DNA of 64,000 nucleotides, from assembly GCA_017858515.1 (NCBI GenBank), contig JAFMBM010000005.1, positions 1 to 64,000 on the forward strand, written 5' to 3'. The notes under the pieces are model-generated. The model saw nothing but the letters and a program-made list of their open reading frames with translations, was not told the DNA's origin and did no database searches. This document shows, one piece after another, positions 28,973-40,061 of the stretch (positions within the stretch are counted from its first letter, which is position 1; every line of letters begins with the position of its first letter). Both the position numbers and the translations under genes were made by a program. Source of the stretch: Cryomorphaceae bacterium. GTDB taxonomy: Bacteria; Bacteroidota; Bacteroidia; Flavobacteriales; Schleiferiaceae.

Positions 28973-29424
28973 TTTCTTTGCCTGGCGGGGCGCATCATAT
29001 AAAAATGCGCAATCTCGTCTTCCCAGAATTTTTCAGATATAATTTCGAATCCAAAACTTTGATAAAAAGGAACCAGATAATACTGAGCCATTATTTTAAT
29101 TTCAACATTGCCAAATGCAGTTTGACAAGAACTTAAAGTGTGCTGCATTAAACCTCTCCCTAAATTTTTACCTCGATTTTCTTTAGAAATCAGCACTCGG
29201 CCAATGGATAATTGGGGATACAATTCTTTGGGTGGAAGGATTCGCGCATAGGCAATTAGCTTTTGATCGCTAAATCCAAGAATGTGAATAGAGTGGGCGT
29301 CATGATTATCTAAGTCCTGATAAACACAATTCTGTTCTACAACAAAAACCTCTTGACGAAGTCGAAGAATAGCATAGAGCTCTTCCACTCCCAAGTCATA
29401 TCCCCTTTTCTCTACAATCTTCAT
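28963..29424 (-). CDS. GNAT family N-acetyltransferase (ElaA-like)
   Basis: LYAILRLRQEVFVVEQNCVYQDLDNHD...IGRVLISKENRGKNLGRGLM. Confidence 0.85.
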   Translation of the reverse strand: MKIVEKRGYDLGVEELYAILRLRQEVFVVEQNCVYQDLDNHDAHSIHILGFSDQKLIAYARILPPKELYPQLSIGRVLISKENRGKNLGRGLMQHTLSSCQTAFGNVEIKIMAQYYLVPFYQSFGFEIISEKFWEDEIAHFYMMRPARQRNQE

Positions 29425-29436
29425 TTGGTGAAAATA

Positions 29437-29466
29437 AAAAACGCCCTTGATAAAAGGCGCATTTTT
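29437..29466 (-). terminator. Rho-independent terminator
   Basis: Minus strand ATGCGCCTTTTATCAAGGGCGTTTTTTA. Confidence 0.5.
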
Positions 29467-29480
29467 ACTTGTTGTCTTTT

Positions 29481-30725
29481 TTAGAATGAAAATCCAATAG
29501 TGACATTCATATTATTTAGTGAGGAAATCTCATTTCCAGCAGCGTCAAGCGGGCCATATCCATCTCTAAACAAAGGATTCAAATCGTACTGAGCAGTGAT
29601 TTTAAAACTGTTAAACCCTATCTGACCCATTAGACCATAGCGCAAGGAATTGGTGTATAAATTACCGCTTGTCTCTTGGGAAACATCATCATTAAAGGAG
29701 TCTATATACTCTATTTCACTTTTGGAACCGAGTCTAATTCCCCCATAACCTCCTACACCCAGTGTGAAGCCATTGTCCATTCCTTTATCACTTAAATCAA
29801 GTTGAAACATTAGAGGAACATTTAAATAGCACATGCTCCATTCTGAGTCTTGAATATTCAGGCTCGGATCGTTAATGAATGCTACACGTTGATCGCCACC
29901 ATTATCCACCTTACTCAGGTAATTGTTCCCCCTTAGTTTCCAATCGTGCCAAGAAAATCCAAATCCGTATTTCACATAAAGCTTGTTCCCTGGTGCGCCT
30001 AGTCTAGTTTTCCAGTTGAAACCCAAATCCCACACATTAGATGAATAATAATCTAGTTCGCCATTGTCTGCCAAGGTGTTTCCATCCTGATCGATAAGAA
30101 AATTCCATCCACCGTGAAAGTCGAGTACAAAATTGGTGGTATTGTCGTTTTTCTTCTTTTTATCCCAATCAAACTCATCCTCCCAATCGAATTCTAAATC
30201 TTCAATCTCATCTGAGTCTGAGTCAAATTCGAACCAATCTGAGCCCTCGTCTCCTTCAATATTTGCTGGAGACTCCATGGCGCTTCCCTCTTCATAGGAC
30301 TTTGCTTCTGCCAACCACTGTTCTTCGAATGTTTCACCCGACTTATTAGTGGTTGTTTTGTTCTTATTGGTTACGGCCTCGCTGTAATTTTTTCCAGCAA
30401 CTTCAATTTCTGCCTCTAGCTCTTCTAATCTTTTTTCGGTTTGTTCAACAATCTTATCTCTTTGTTTTTGAGCTTCATCTTGCGAAATTTTACCTTCTTT
30501 GAACTGTTTATTTACCGCGCTCATCTTTGTGTTTTGCTCAGAGATTACCTTCTGTATTTCGCGGGTTTTCATTTGAATCTCTTGAAGCATGGTTGCCAAG
30601 TCTTCACCATTCGGCACCATTTCTACTCTTGTTCCATTCATGTCTACCACTACGGTGTCTTTCTGACCGGCTAGGGAAAGACTGGCAGCAATAGAGATTG
30701 CTGCAATAACAACTGTTTTTTTCAT
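29481..30725 (-). CDS. Outer-membrane beta-barrel protein with N-terminal coiled-coil and acidic linker
   Basis: Signal peptide MKKTVVIAAISIAASLSLAGQ; Gly/aromatic-rich C-terminal strands. Confidence 0.6.
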   Translation of the reverse strand: MKKTVVIAAISIAASLSLAGQKDTVVVDMNGTRVEMVPNGEDLATMLQEIQMKTREIQKVISEQNTKMSAVNKQFKEGKISQDEAQKQRDKIVEQTEKRLEELEAEIEVAGKNYSEAVTNKNKTTTNKSGETFEEQWLAEAKSYEEGSAMESPANIEGDEGSDWFEFDSDSDEIEDLEFDWEDEFDWDKKKKNDNTTNFVLDFHGGWNFLIDQDGNTLADNGELDYYSSNVWDLGFNWKTRLGAPGNKLYVKYGFGFSWHDWKLRGNNYLSKVDNGGDQRVAFINDPSLNIQDSEWSMCYLNVPLMFQLDLSDKGMDNGFTLGVGGYGGIRLGSKSEIEYIDSFNDDVSQETSGNLYTNSLRYGLMGQIGFNSFKITAQYDLNPLFRDGYGPLDAAGNEISSLNNMNVTIGFSF

Positions 30726-30730
30726 TTTTT

Positions 30731-31465
30731 TTACTGTTTTGGTTGGATTGATTTTGCCGAAAATAGACCCTTCGGTATGGCTGTGGTAATAGAATTCCAC
30801 TTTGCTTTTAGTTCTTCTATGCTCCCTTTTGGAGCTGGGGGTGCCTGCATGCTCTCGCCTTCAAAAACCTGGTTCATAGATCGAGCTGCATAAATCTTTA
30901 ATTCCTCTCCATAAGTAGTGGGGGTTTCAAGTTTTGCAATTAAGTCTTCGGCCTTTCCTATTTCAATGGTGAAATACCCTGATTTCTCAATATTCAAATC
31001 TTCTTTAGAAAGAGTGGCTTCTGCAAAAGCACGTATATCCTCGGCTTCGTCTTCTCTTTCAAAATCAGACAGCACCCTTTTCTCTACCCTCTTAGTCTTA
31101 GAAACTTGGGCTAATGTGCTTTCAGCATTTTGAATATCCAGCGATTTACTCTCTTTTTGACCTATTTCTATGCGAGGATTTAGGTCGGTATTATTCGGTT
31201 CTTCATATGAAATAGGTACTTCTGTATTCTCTTCCTCAATGGGCAAATCCAAGGATTGATTTGTGCCTGTGGGATAAAACCGAAATAATCCGATTCCGAT
31301 CAAAAAAACAGCTGCAACAGCCCGGCGCGCCATTGGATAATACGCTATCTTATGTTCTGGTTCTAATTCTCCCTCTATTTTTTCCCATAGAGAAGGAGAA
31401 ACGGGGGTTGTATGATGGGCTACTTTTTCTTGTAGCTCCACATCAAATAGATGTTGCTCTTTCAT
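30731..31465 (-). CDS. Putative single-TM anti-sigma-like protein
   Basis: Overlaps the ECF sigma gene; one TM segment AVAAVFLIGIGLF. Confidence 0.45.
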   Translation of the reverse strand: MKEQHLFDVELQEKVAHHTTPVSPSLWEKIEGELEPEHKIAYYPMARRAVAAVFLIGIGLFRFYPTGTNQSLDLPIEEENTEVPISYEEPNNTDLNPRIEIGQKESKSLDIQNAESTLAQVSKTKRVEKRVLSDFEREDEAEDIRAFAEATLSKEDLNIEKSGYFTIEIGKAEDLIAKLETPTTYGEELKIYAARSMNQVFEGESMQAPPAPKGSIEELKAKWNSITTAIPKGLFSAKSIQPKQ

Positions 31466-32024
31466 TCTTCACTATATAATTTCTTTCTGTAATCTGTTTT
31501 TGCAAAAGTTGCCTTGCCTTAACAAGCTGACTTCTTGATGTATACTCTTCTATTCTCAATAATTCTGAGACTTCTTGGTGATTAAAGCCTTCTATTGCAA
31601 CCATTGTAAATACTGTTCTATATCCTAGAGGAAGCCGTTCAATCATTTTCTGTATTTCCTCTACCGCCCATGGATCTTCCTGGTTATGAGAGCTGTGATT
31701 CTCATATAGGCTATGGTTGTCATCTAACTCTAAAAAAATACTGCGCTTGATTCTAAGATGATTTAATGATTCGTTGATACATATTCTTCGCATCCAGGCC
31801 TCCAAAGGAACCTCTGGTTCTAAACCTCCAATCGACTTGAACACCTTCAAAAAAACCGTAGACAACACTTCTTCTGCCTCCTCTCTCTTAGCTATAATGC
31901 GCATGCAAACAGACATCAATAAAGGCGAGTACTTGGTAAAAAGCTGATGCTGCGCCTTTCGGTCACCTTTTTTGCATCGCTCTACGATGTCTTCTTCTTT
32001 GCTATATAATTTGAATAACTTCAT
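31443..32024 (-). CDS. ECF RNA polymerase sigma factor
   Basis: Sigma70 region 2 (ERCKKGDRKAQHQLFTKYSPLL) and region 4 (RLPLGYRTVFTMVAIEGFNHQEVSELL). Confidence 0.93.
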   Translation of the reverse strand: MKLFKLYSKEEDIVERCKKGDRKAQHQLFTKYSPLLMSVCMRIIAKREEAEEVLSTVFLKVFKSIGGLEPEVPLEAWMRRICINESLNHLRIKRSIFLELDDNHSLYENHSSHNQEDPWAVEEIQKMIERLPLGYRTVFTMVAIEGFNHQEVSELLRIEEYTSRSQLVKARQLLQKQITERNYIVKNERATSI

Positions 32025-32225
32025 TCGGACTGCTGTAAATCTTTATATACACCTTTTGACCCACTTTCGCTGCCTAGGCTTTCAAATTTATTTCTAAATA
32101 ACTGATAATCAGAAATAAAAATTTGTGGTTTTTCCACAGCATTAAAAGGTAAAGCGCAAACTCTATGTTTATGATACCTTTAAAATACTCAGTAAGGCCT
32201 TACCTTGCAGTCACATAGAATAAAT

Positions 32226-34370
32226 ATGAGCGGAAAGCGAAAAATCCCTAGAGGGAAAAAAATATCTGAAAAACTAAAACATCAAATTTTATCCGTGCTC
32301 GGAGAAAGCGGGAAAAACGCGCTTAATTACAAACAAGTTTCATCAAAATTAAATTTAGAGTCGGCAAACGAAAGACAGAACGTTCTTCAAGGTTTGAATT
32401 CTTTGGCGGCGGAGGGCGTTGTAATAATGGAGTTGCCCGGGAAGTTTCGTCTACACACTCTAGGCAATGCATTGACTGGACGGGTAGATATGACTTCCTC
32501 AGGCGCTGCCTATGTGGTTGTTGAGGGCCAAGAATCGGATGTATTCATCCCTCCAAAAAGACTTAGGCACGCATTAAATGGAGATACGGTAAGTATCCGA
32601 ATTTATGCTCGTAAAAAACACCAAAAGCCAGAGGGGGAGGTAATTGAGATTTTAGAAAGAAAACGCACTGAGTTTGTCGGTGTTTTAGAGGTCAGTGGAC
32701 ACTTTGGTTTTCTCGTTCCTGACAACCGAAAAATGTTGGTTGATATTTATATTCCTCAAGAACGTTTTAATGGGGCCAAGCATGGTGAAAAATGCATTGC
32801 TCGAATGACAGAGTGGCCCGAAAGAGCTTCCAGTCCTTTTGGAGAAATAATAAAGGTGTTGGGAGATCCTAAAGATCACAATGTGGTTATTCACTCCATT
32901 TTGGCAGATTTTGGTCTGCCTTATGATTTTGAGGAAGAGGTAAACAAAGAAGCCGATGCCATTCCAACCAATATTTCACAAGAAGAAATTCAAAAAAGAC
33001 GTGATTTTAGATCGATTACTACGCTCACTATTGATCCTGCCGACGCGAAAGATTTCGACGATGCTCTTTCCATTCAAAAGCTTGAAAACGGTCTTTGGGA
33101 AGTAGGGGTTCATATTGCCGATGTAACTCATTATGTTCTTCCAAATACAGCTCTAGAAAATGAAGCCTTCAATCGGGCAACCTCGGTTTATTTAGTGGAC
33201 AGGGTTGTACCTATGCTGCCTGAGGCGTTAAGTAATGGACTTTGCTCCCTTCGCCCTCATGAAGATAAATGCTGTTTTTCTGCTGTTTTTCAGTTGGATG
33301 AAAAGGGTACTATACACCATAAATGGTTTGGAAGAACGGTTATTCACTCTGATCATCGATTCGCTTATGAAGAGGCACAAGCGATTATTGAAGGAGGTGA
33401 TGGGCCGTTAAAAGAAGAAATTCTCGTGCTCGACTCGATTGCTAAAAAACTTCGCGAAGAACGCTTTACAAAGGGTGCGCTCTTGTTCGATAAAGAAGAG
33501 GTTAAATTTTACTTAGACGACAAAGGAAGTCCTACCGGTATCTTTTTCAAACTGAGTAAAGATGCCAATCATTTGATCGAAGAGTTTATGCTCTTGGCTA
33601 ATAAAGAGGTTGCCCGTTTTATTGGAGAAGGAGAGGACGGTAAACCGAGCGGACAGACTTTTATTTATAGGGTACATGATGAACCCGATCCTGAAAAAAT
33701 ACGTAACCTAAGCACAATGGCTAAAGCTTTGGGCTATCAAATAAAGCCACAAAGCCGAAAAAGCTTAACGCAAAGCATGAATGTTATGCTGCATGATGTT
33801 AAAGGAAAGGGAGAGGCTAACCTGCTCGAAACTTTGGCCATACGCTCTATGTCTAAAGCTGAATACAGCACCCAAAACATAGGACATTACGGATTATCTT
33901 TCCCTTATTACTCGCACTTTACCTCCCCCATTCGTAGGTATCCAGACATGATGGTTCATCGTCTTTTACAACACTATTTAGACAAGGGAAAATCTCCCTC
34001 TCCATTTGAATGGGAAGAAAAATGCAAACACTCCTCTGGAATGGAAAGATTGGCTGCTGAGGCTGAAAGAGCCAGCATAAAGTATATGCAGGTGAAGTTT
34101 ATGGAATCGCACTTAAACGAAGAGTTTGACGGAGTTATCTCTGGAGTAACCGAAAGGGGTGTTTATGTGGAAATCATTGAAAATAAATGCGAAGGAATGA
34201 TACGAATTCGCGATTTTCGTGACGACTATTATGTTTACGATGAAGCTAATTTTTCTATTGTGGGAGAATCTCGTGAAAAAAGATACCGCCTTGGCGATCC
34301 TATTCGAATTCGAGTAAAGCGAGTAGACATAGAAAAGAAACAAATGGATTTTAGTCCAATAGAACAATAA
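32226..34370 (+). CDS. rnr: Ribonuclease R
   Basis: DPADAKDFDDALS; YSHFTSPIRRYPDMMVHRLL; S1 domain. Confidence 0.95.
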   Translation: MSGKRKIPRGKKISEKLKHQILSVLGESGKNALNYKQVSSKLNLESANERQNVLQGLNSLAAEGVVIMELPGKFRLHTLGNALTGRVDMTSSGAAYVVVEGQESDVFIPPKRLRHALNGDTVSIRIYARKKHQKPEGEVIEILERKRTEFVGVLEVSGHFGFLVPDNRKMLVDIYIPQERFNGAKHGEKCIARMTEWPERASSPFGEIIKVLGDPKDHNVVIHSILADFGLPYDFEEEVNKEADAIPTNISQEEIQKRRDFRSITTLTIDPADAKDFDDALSIQKLENGLWEVGVHIADVTHYVLPNTALENEAFNRATSVYLVDRVVPMLPEALSNGLCSLRPHEDKCCFSAVFQLDEKGTIHHKWFGRTVIHSDHRFAYEEAQAIIEGGDGPLKEEILVLDSIAKKLREERFTKGALLFDKEEVKFYLDDKGSPTGIFFKLSKDANHLIEEFMLLANKEVARFIGEGEDGKPSGQTFIYRVHDEPDPEKIRNLSTMAKALGYQIKPQSRKSLTQSMNVMLHDVKGKGEANLLETLAIRSMSKAEYSTQNIGHYGLSFPYYSHFTSPIRRYPDMMVHRLLQHYLDKGKSPSPFEWEEKCKHSSGMERLAAEAERASIKYMQVKFMESHLNEEFDGVISGVTERGVYVEIIENKCEGMIRIRDFRDDYYVYDEANFSIVGESREKRYRLGDPIRIRVKRVDIEKKQMDFSPIEQ

Positions 34371-34414
34371 GCTCTCACTACTTTCTTTAAATTCACTGAA
34401 TAATAAGCTCTCTT

Positions 34415-35569
34415 ATGAAAAGATTTTTATTTCTCAGCCTGTTTATCCTTCCTTTTCTATCTATGGCTCAGGTAGAATTTAGTACCAAATCTACTTGGGA
34501 AGAGATAAGAAATAATGCAGCAAATACTGGTAAGTTCATCTTTATAGATGCCTATACAGATTGGTGTGGTTGGTGTAAGGTAATGGATAAGAACACCTTC
34601 AGTCAGCCTACTGTTGCCGAAATGATGAATGATAATTTTGTCAACTATAAAATAGAAATGGAAAAAGAGGAGTTGGGAAAAATGCTTGCAATGAAATATG
34701 GCATACGCAGCTTTCCTTCCTTTATTATCCTCAATAAAAAAGGAGAGCTACATGCCATTTTGGGTGGATATTCTCCCCCAGAAGAGTGGATGAAGTCTTT
34801 AGAAGAAACCCTGAATAAAGAAACTCCAGAGCGCCTAGCTATATCTAATACACTGGAGGTGAAGTGGCCTAGTTTATACTCAAACTACTTCGGCTACAAA
34901 ATTGAAAAGCGTTCGGCTCCTAGCGCCAGTGAATTGGATGCTTATTTCTATGAAAATCAAAGTCTAGACGAAGTATATTTCAGAATGACCATGACTTTTA
35001 TGAGTAGCCTTCCATCCAAAACAGGCAATGATTTACTTAGTCGAGGAGAAGAGATGACAAAACTCTTTGGAAGGGATCTAGCGGAGGAATGGAAGAAAAA
35101 TTGGTTAACAAGAAACCTCAGCGCCTCGAAGATTAAAGGAATGAGTCTGGATGAGCTCAATGCAGAACTACAGTCTTATGAAGAATACTATCCCGAGGAT
35201 ACTCAAACAAGAATTTACACTACTCTAAACTTCCAATTAATAAAAGAAGATTATCCCGCAGCCGTTGAATGGGTTAATGAGCACGAACCAGTCTTAGGTA
35301 ATGGTACCTTAAATCGAGTAAGTTGGAACTTATATGAAAAAAGTGATGATCAATTGCTTCTTCAAACCGCCAATAGATGGATGAAGAAGGTGGTTGACTC
35401 TGAGCCAACTTATTCCTATCTAGATACTCAAGCTGCTCTTCTTTATAAAACAAACGACAATACAAAAGCTGCTGAAGTTGCAAAACAGGCTATTCGAGTT
35501 GGCAAAGAGGCTGGTGAAAATGTTGCTGAAACAGAAGCGCTATTGGAAAAAATACAATCCGCTCAATAA
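34415..35569 (+). CDS. Secreted thioredoxin-fold protein
   Basis: FIDAYTDWCGWCKVMDKNTF (CGWC). Confidence 0.85.
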   Translation: MKRFLFLSLFILPFLSMAQVEFSTKSTWEEIRNNAANTGKFIFIDAYTDWCGWCKVMDKNTFSQPTVAEMMNDNFVNYKIEMEKEELGKMLAMKYGIRSFPSFIILNKKGELHAILGGYSPPEEWMKSLEETLNKETPERLAISNTLEVKWPSLYSNYFGYKIEKRSAPSASELDAYFYENQSLDEVYFRMTMTFMSSLPSKTGNDLLSRGEEMTKLFGRDLAEEWKKNWLTRNLSASKIKGMSLDELNAELQSYEEYYPEDTQTRIYTTLNFQLIKEDYPAAVEWVNEHEPVLGNGTLNRVSWNLYEKSDDQLLLQTANRWMKKVVDSEPTYSYLDTQAALLYKTNDNTKAAEVAKQAIRVGKEAGENVAETEALLEKIQSAQ

Positions 35570-35574
35570 GAACC

Positions 35575-37419
35575 TCAATCTTTGGCCTGTGGCCAAAGAT
35601 TGTTCTTCTCATTTATATCTGCCATAAATCCTTCTTTATCAATGCGAATACTCTCAATTTCGCCCAAACTAGCTTCAATCTCGAAGGTGTAGTCTGATTG
35701 TGTCCAAGGCCAAGTTGGAAGTGTTGTTTCTTCCGTTTGTTTTGCCTTAGTTGTAAGGTCTACAGGAATATAATAACGCTCTGTTTTCCCAGATCTGAGT
35801 ACCACTTCTAAAGAAAGAGGCATTGGAAAACTTCCCCCATTCTTTAAAGATATAGACAGCTTTCCTTCTTGCGTTTCATTTACACCCACAATTTCATAGT
35901 CAATTTTTTGCGTTGTACCGATCCACAGATCATGAAACCAATGCAACTGCATGCCTGAGTTTCGCTCTAAAATAAAAAGGAGATCGTCTGGACTGGGATG
36001 TTTAAACTTCCATACATTGAAATATTGTTTTATAGATCTACGGAAGACCTCTTCTCCTACAATATACTCTAATTGAGTTAAATACAATGAACCCATTGAG
36101 TAAGAAGAAACCCCGTAAGCTCTATTTCTCATATAATGATCTGCTGGGGTACTAAGAGGTTCTTGCCAACCCTTTTCAACCAAATATCTGTACGCTCTTA
36201 GAGAAGAAAAATGCGGGTTCTGCTGATTTTCTTCAAATAAAGCGTTCATTACTTCTTCCTCAGCAAAAGTTGTAAAGCCTTCATCCATCCAAGGATATTG
36301 CTGTTCGTCGGTAGCTATAATTCCATAAAACCAATTATGTGCGGCCTCGTGTACTACTAATCCAACCATACCTTTTATGTCTTTTGCCTCAGATCTTCCT
36401 AAAATCATGGTACACATTGGATACTCCATTCCTCCATCTCCTCCCTGAATAACAGAAAATTGAGGGTAAGGATACTGTCCAAACCTATTTTTCATCTCTG
36501 TAAAAAACCCATGGGTATAGCCTTCCAATAAATCCCAGGCATCCTTGTCTGTGTCTTTCTTTCTCACAAAATAGACGGGTGTTCCTTCATTGTTTAATGT
36601 CTTCTTCACCAAAAAATCACGATCAGCCGCCCAGGCAAAGTCATGAACATCCTCCGCCTTAAAATGCCAGGTTTGTCTCTTCTCCTTCCCATTTTTGGCT
36701 TCACTGCAATAAGAAAAAGCAACTTTTTTATCTAATTCACAGGCATTTACTATTTCTCCTGTACCGGCTAAGACAAATTTAGAATCTATCTCAATTTTAA
36801 CATCAAAACTTCCAAAAACACCAAAAAATTCCCTGTTTACATATTGCTGCGTATGCCAACCTCTAGGACTGTATTCTGCTATTTTAGGGTACCACTGAGT
36901 CATTGTATATTCTACGCCCTCTGAATTATTTCTTCCACTTCTACGAATCTGTTTAGGAACCTGTGCATCAAATTGGGTCTCCAAAAGAACCTCTTCACCA
37001 GGTAGTATAGCACGGTTAAGGTCCATTCTCAAGAGAGATCCATCCACGCTAAAAGATTGTGATTCACCATTAATACGTAAATCATTTATTTTCTGAAATC
37101 CTATTTCCGACTCACTCATATCCTTTATTCGCTTTGCGATTCTTCCATCTGGATCGGGCAATTGATCGCATCTCTGATCCATCCTACTTCCAGGCTTAAA
37201 GCTGTTGAAATAGAGGTGGATATACATTCTTCTTAAGGTATCTGGACTATTGTTCACATATCGAATACTCTGTTTACCTGTAATTTGATGCTTGGTATGA
37301 TCGAGACTTAACTCCATGGTATAATGCGCTTCTTGCTGCCAATAGGAAGAATGTTGTGCAGAAAGTGCGCAGCAAAAAACCAAGGAGAATGCTAGCAAAG
37401 TCTTTTGTATACTATTCAT
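35575..37419 (-). CDS. M1 family metallopeptidase
   Basis: VVHEAAHNWFYG...WMDEGFTTFAEE (HExxH...E). Confidence 0.93.
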   Translation of the reverse strand: MNSIQKTLLAFSLVFCCALSAQHSSYWQQEAHYTMELSLDHTKHQITGKQSIRYVNNSPDTLRRMYIHLYFNSFKPGSRMDQRCDQLPDPDGRIAKRIKDMSESEIGFQKINDLRINGESQSFSVDGSLLRMDLNRAILPGEEVLLETQFDAQVPKQIRRSGRNNSEGVEYTMTQWYPKIAEYSPRGWHTQQYVNREFFGVFGSFDVKIEIDSKFVLAGTGEIVNACELDKKVAFSYCSEAKNGKEKRQTWHFKAEDVHDFAWAADRDFLVKKTLNNEGTPVYFVRKKDTDKDAWDLLEGYTHGFFTEMKNRFGQYPYPQFSVIQGGDGGMEYPMCTMILGRSEAKDIKGMVGLVVHEAAHNWFYGIIATDEQQYPWMDEGFTTFAEEEVMNALFEENQQNPHFSSLRAYRYLVEKGWQEPLSTPADHYMRNRAYGVSSYSMGSLYLTQLEYIVGEEVFRRSIKQYFNVWKFKHPSPDDLLFILERNSGMQLHWFHDLWIGTTQKIDYEIVGVNETQEGKLSISLKNGGSFPMPLSLEVVLRSGKTERYYIPVDLTTKAKQTEETTLPTWPWTQSDYTFEIEASLGEIESIRIDKEGFMADINEKNNLWPQAKD

Positions 37420-37426
37420 TTGTGCT

Positions 37427-38278
37427 TTAAATAAAATCTATTAATCTGCCTTTTTCTAGTAGTCTTGGTCCTTTTTCTGTCTTTTGAAGAAGGATACATT
37501 CATTTTCCGAATCGTGTTCTAAGAAAAGAATATACTCTTCATCGGTTGCCAGATTCAGAATACGGGCCTTTTCATCGAGAGTTAAAAGAGGTCGCGTATC
37601 ATATCCCATTACAAACGGGAGCGGAATATGACCGGAAGAAGGCAATAAATCGGCCATAAAGAGAATCTTTTTCCCGTTGTATTCAATAAGTGGAAGCATT
37701 TGAGCATCGGTATGCCCATTCACTAATTCGAATGAAAAACCAAGGGTTGTGCTATTTCTACCTTCTACTAATGGGTCTACAAACTTCAATTGACCACTTT
37801 CCTGAATAGGAAGAATATTCTCTGCCAAAAAAGAAGCCTTTTCTCTAGCGTTTGGTTCAGTGGCCCATTTCCAATGGCGCTCGTTCGACCAAAAAGTAGC
37901 ATTTTCAAAAGCTGGTCTTAGTTTGCCTTCTCCCTTTCTTTCAATAGCTCCTCCGCAATGATCGAAATGTAAATGAGTTAAAAACACATCGGTAATATCT
38001 GAGCGGTGATAACCCAAAGCACGGAGATTTCCATCCAAACTATCATTGCCATGTAAATAATAGTGACTCAAAAATTTCTCATCTTGCTTATTTCCTATTC
38101 CGGTATCAATTAAAATGAGCTTATTTCCATCTTCAATCAGAAGACTTCTCATTGCCCAAGTACATAAATTTCGCTCATCCGCAGGGTTGGTACGCTGCCA
38201 AAGGCTTTTTGGAACAACTCCAAACATTGCCCCTCCATCTAGTTTAAAATATCCAGTATTAAGACTAAACAACTTCAT
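37427..38278 (-). CDS. MBL-fold metallohydrolase
   Basis: THLHFDHCGG; VNGHTDAQMLP. Confidence 0.9.
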   Translation of the reverse strand: MKLFSLNTGYFKLDGGAMFGVVPKSLWQRTNPADERNLCTWAMRSLLIEDGNKLILIDTGIGNKQDEKFLSHYYLHGNDSLDGNLRALGYHRSDITDVFLTHLHFDHCGGAIERKGEGKLRPAFENATFWSNERHWKWATEPNAREKASFLAENILPIQESGQLKFVDPLVEGRNSTTLGFSFELVNGHTDAQMLPLIEYNGKKILFMADLLPSSGHIPLPFVMGYDTRPLLTLDEKARILNLATDEEYILFLEHDSENECILLQKTEKGPRLLEKGRLIDFI

Positions 38279-38310
38279 ACGTTTGTATCTTTATTTCAGT
38301 TTTTAAAACT

Positions 38311-39156
38311 ATGCTAAAAGTAAGCCTTCCGTATATTTTAATTCTTGCACTTGCTTTTAGCTCCTGTAAGCAAAAAGATAGCGTTTTCATTGAAAATAAA
38401 GCAAGAAACGAGATGGATTCTGTTTCTTTTGTTATCAATACCGTAGACAAATCTGTTGGACGATGCGATACAGAAGGTACAGATGCGTGTGCAGAAGTGT
38501 ATTTGCAGCTGCTGAAACTAAATCCACAGAAGCCAAATGGTACACTAGATAGCATTCAAAAGTCTATTGATAAAGAGTTCCTAAACCTATCCAATACAGA
38601 TACAGCCGAAATTCGCACACCTCATCAATTGATTTATGGTTTTTTAGATGAGTTCAGCCAGATCATTACTGAACTTCCAGACTATGTAACTCGTTGGGAA
38701 ATGGAAAGATCTGCGGACGTTAACTACAACAAGTTTGGCATTTTAGGAATTAGTCTTTTCGATTATAGCTATACAGGTGGTGCCCATGGAAATAGCTTTA
38801 TCCAATTTTTGAACTATGATTTAATCTCAGGTAAAGAATTGGGTTTAAAGGAATTTATTTTGGACTCGGATGGAAGTGCTTTTACTCAATTTTCAGAAAA
38901 TCAGTTTCGCAAAAGTCAAAACATCAAACCAGAAACCGCTTGGTCTGAAGCAGATTTTTGGTTTGAAGAAGGATTTTATCTCCCCGAAAACTTCAAAATA
39001 TCCGACCAAGGCTTGCATTTTATTTATAACTCCTATGAAATTGCTCCCTACGCTATTGGTCAAATTGAATTACTTATCGGATGGAAAGAATTAGAACCTT
39101 TTCTACAAAGTGAATGGAAATCTTTGTTCTCTAAAGCTGAATTACCCGCTTCTTAA
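38311..39156 (+). CDS. DUF3298/DUF4163 (RsiV-like) lipoprotein
   Basis: YTGGAHGNSFIQFLNYDLISGKELGLKEFI; lipobox FSSCK. Confidence 0.8.
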   Translation: MLKVSLPYILILALAFSSCKQKDSVFIENKARNEMDSVSFVINTVDKSVGRCDTEGTDACAEVYLQLLKLNPQKPNGTLDSIQKSIDKEFLNLSNTDTAEIRTPHQLIYGFLDEFSQIITELPDYVTRWEMERSADVNYNKFGILGISLFDYSYTGGAHGNSFIQFLNYDLISGKELGLKEFILDSDGSAFTQFSENQFRKSQNIKPETAWSEADFWFEEGFYLPENFKISDQGLHFIYNSYEIAPYAIGQIELLIGWKELEPFLQSEWKSLFSKAELPAS

Positions 39157-39167
39157 CTTCTTCGCTT

Positions 39168-40061
39168 TTGAATTCAATTAAGAACTACATTCCTAAAATA
39201 TTCTTCTCTCCTTATCCCTCTGTTAAAAAGGGTGTAGAGCAACTAAGACAAGCAGCAACAGTTGGAATTTTAGTTGCGCTCATTCTATTTTTTGTTGGAC
39301 CCTTTGGTCTTAACACCCTTCAGCCTGATGCTCTAAAAGCAGCTATTTGCGTAACCTTTGGGGGCATCACCATTGCCACAGTTTTAGCCACTCATTACAT
39401 CGCAATTCTCTCTTTCCCTTCCTTTTTTAAATCAGAGAACTGGAATGTAGGTAAGAATATAGGTATGACCCTCATTCACTTCTTTATGGTTGGAAGTGCC
39501 AATTTCATCTTTGTCTGGAGCAAAGGTTGGTCTGAAATGAAGTTGGATTTGTTTCTTTTAATGCAACTTTCAACTTTAGCTGTGGGCGCTCTTCCAGTGG
39601 GAATATTGACTATTATAAGACACAATCGATTATTGCGTAATTCTTTACGTGATGCACAGAAGTTAGACGACCTACGTTCAAAACACAAAAGAGAAAAACA
39701 AACAGATACAATAGTTCTAAGTGGAAGCAATAGAGATGAAGAGTTGCACACCAGCTTAGATGAATTGCTTTTTGTACGAGCCGAAGGAAACTACGTAGAA
39801 ATCTATACTTCTTTAAATAGCAATAGAGCTCATTTACTTCGAAGTACGCTGAGCTCTATAGAAGATACACTTCAGTTCTACCCTCAACTAATTCGAAGTC
39901 ATCGCAGTTATATTGTTAACATCGAAAAAGTAGAAGGCATACAAGGTAACGCACAAGGCTTACGTCTTGTCTTGGGCCCAGACGATTTAAAAATTCCTGT
40001 CAGTAGAACCTATCTACAAACGGTTCAATCCTATCTTAAAAATTCTGATCTATCTTCTTAA
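39168..40061 (+). CDS. Membrane-anchored LytTR-domain transcriptional regulator
   Basis: Four TM segments followed by LytTR domain (FVRAEGNYVEIYT...FYPQLIRSHRSYIVNIEKV). Confidence 0.88.
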   Translation: MNSIKNYIPKIFFSPYPSVKKGVEQLRQAATVGILVALILFFVGPFGLNTLQPDALKAAICVTFGGITIATVLATHYIAILSFPSFFKSENWNVGKNIGMTLIHFFMVGSANFIFVWSKGWSEMKLDLFLLMQLSTLAVGALPVGILTIIRHNRLLRNSLRDAQKLDDLRSKHKREKQTDTIVLSGSNRDEELHTSLDELLFVRAEGNYVEIYTSLNSNRAHLLRSTLSSIEDTLQFYPQLIRSHRSYIVNIEKVEGIQGNAQGLRLVLGPDDLKIPVSRTYLQTVQSYLKNSDLSS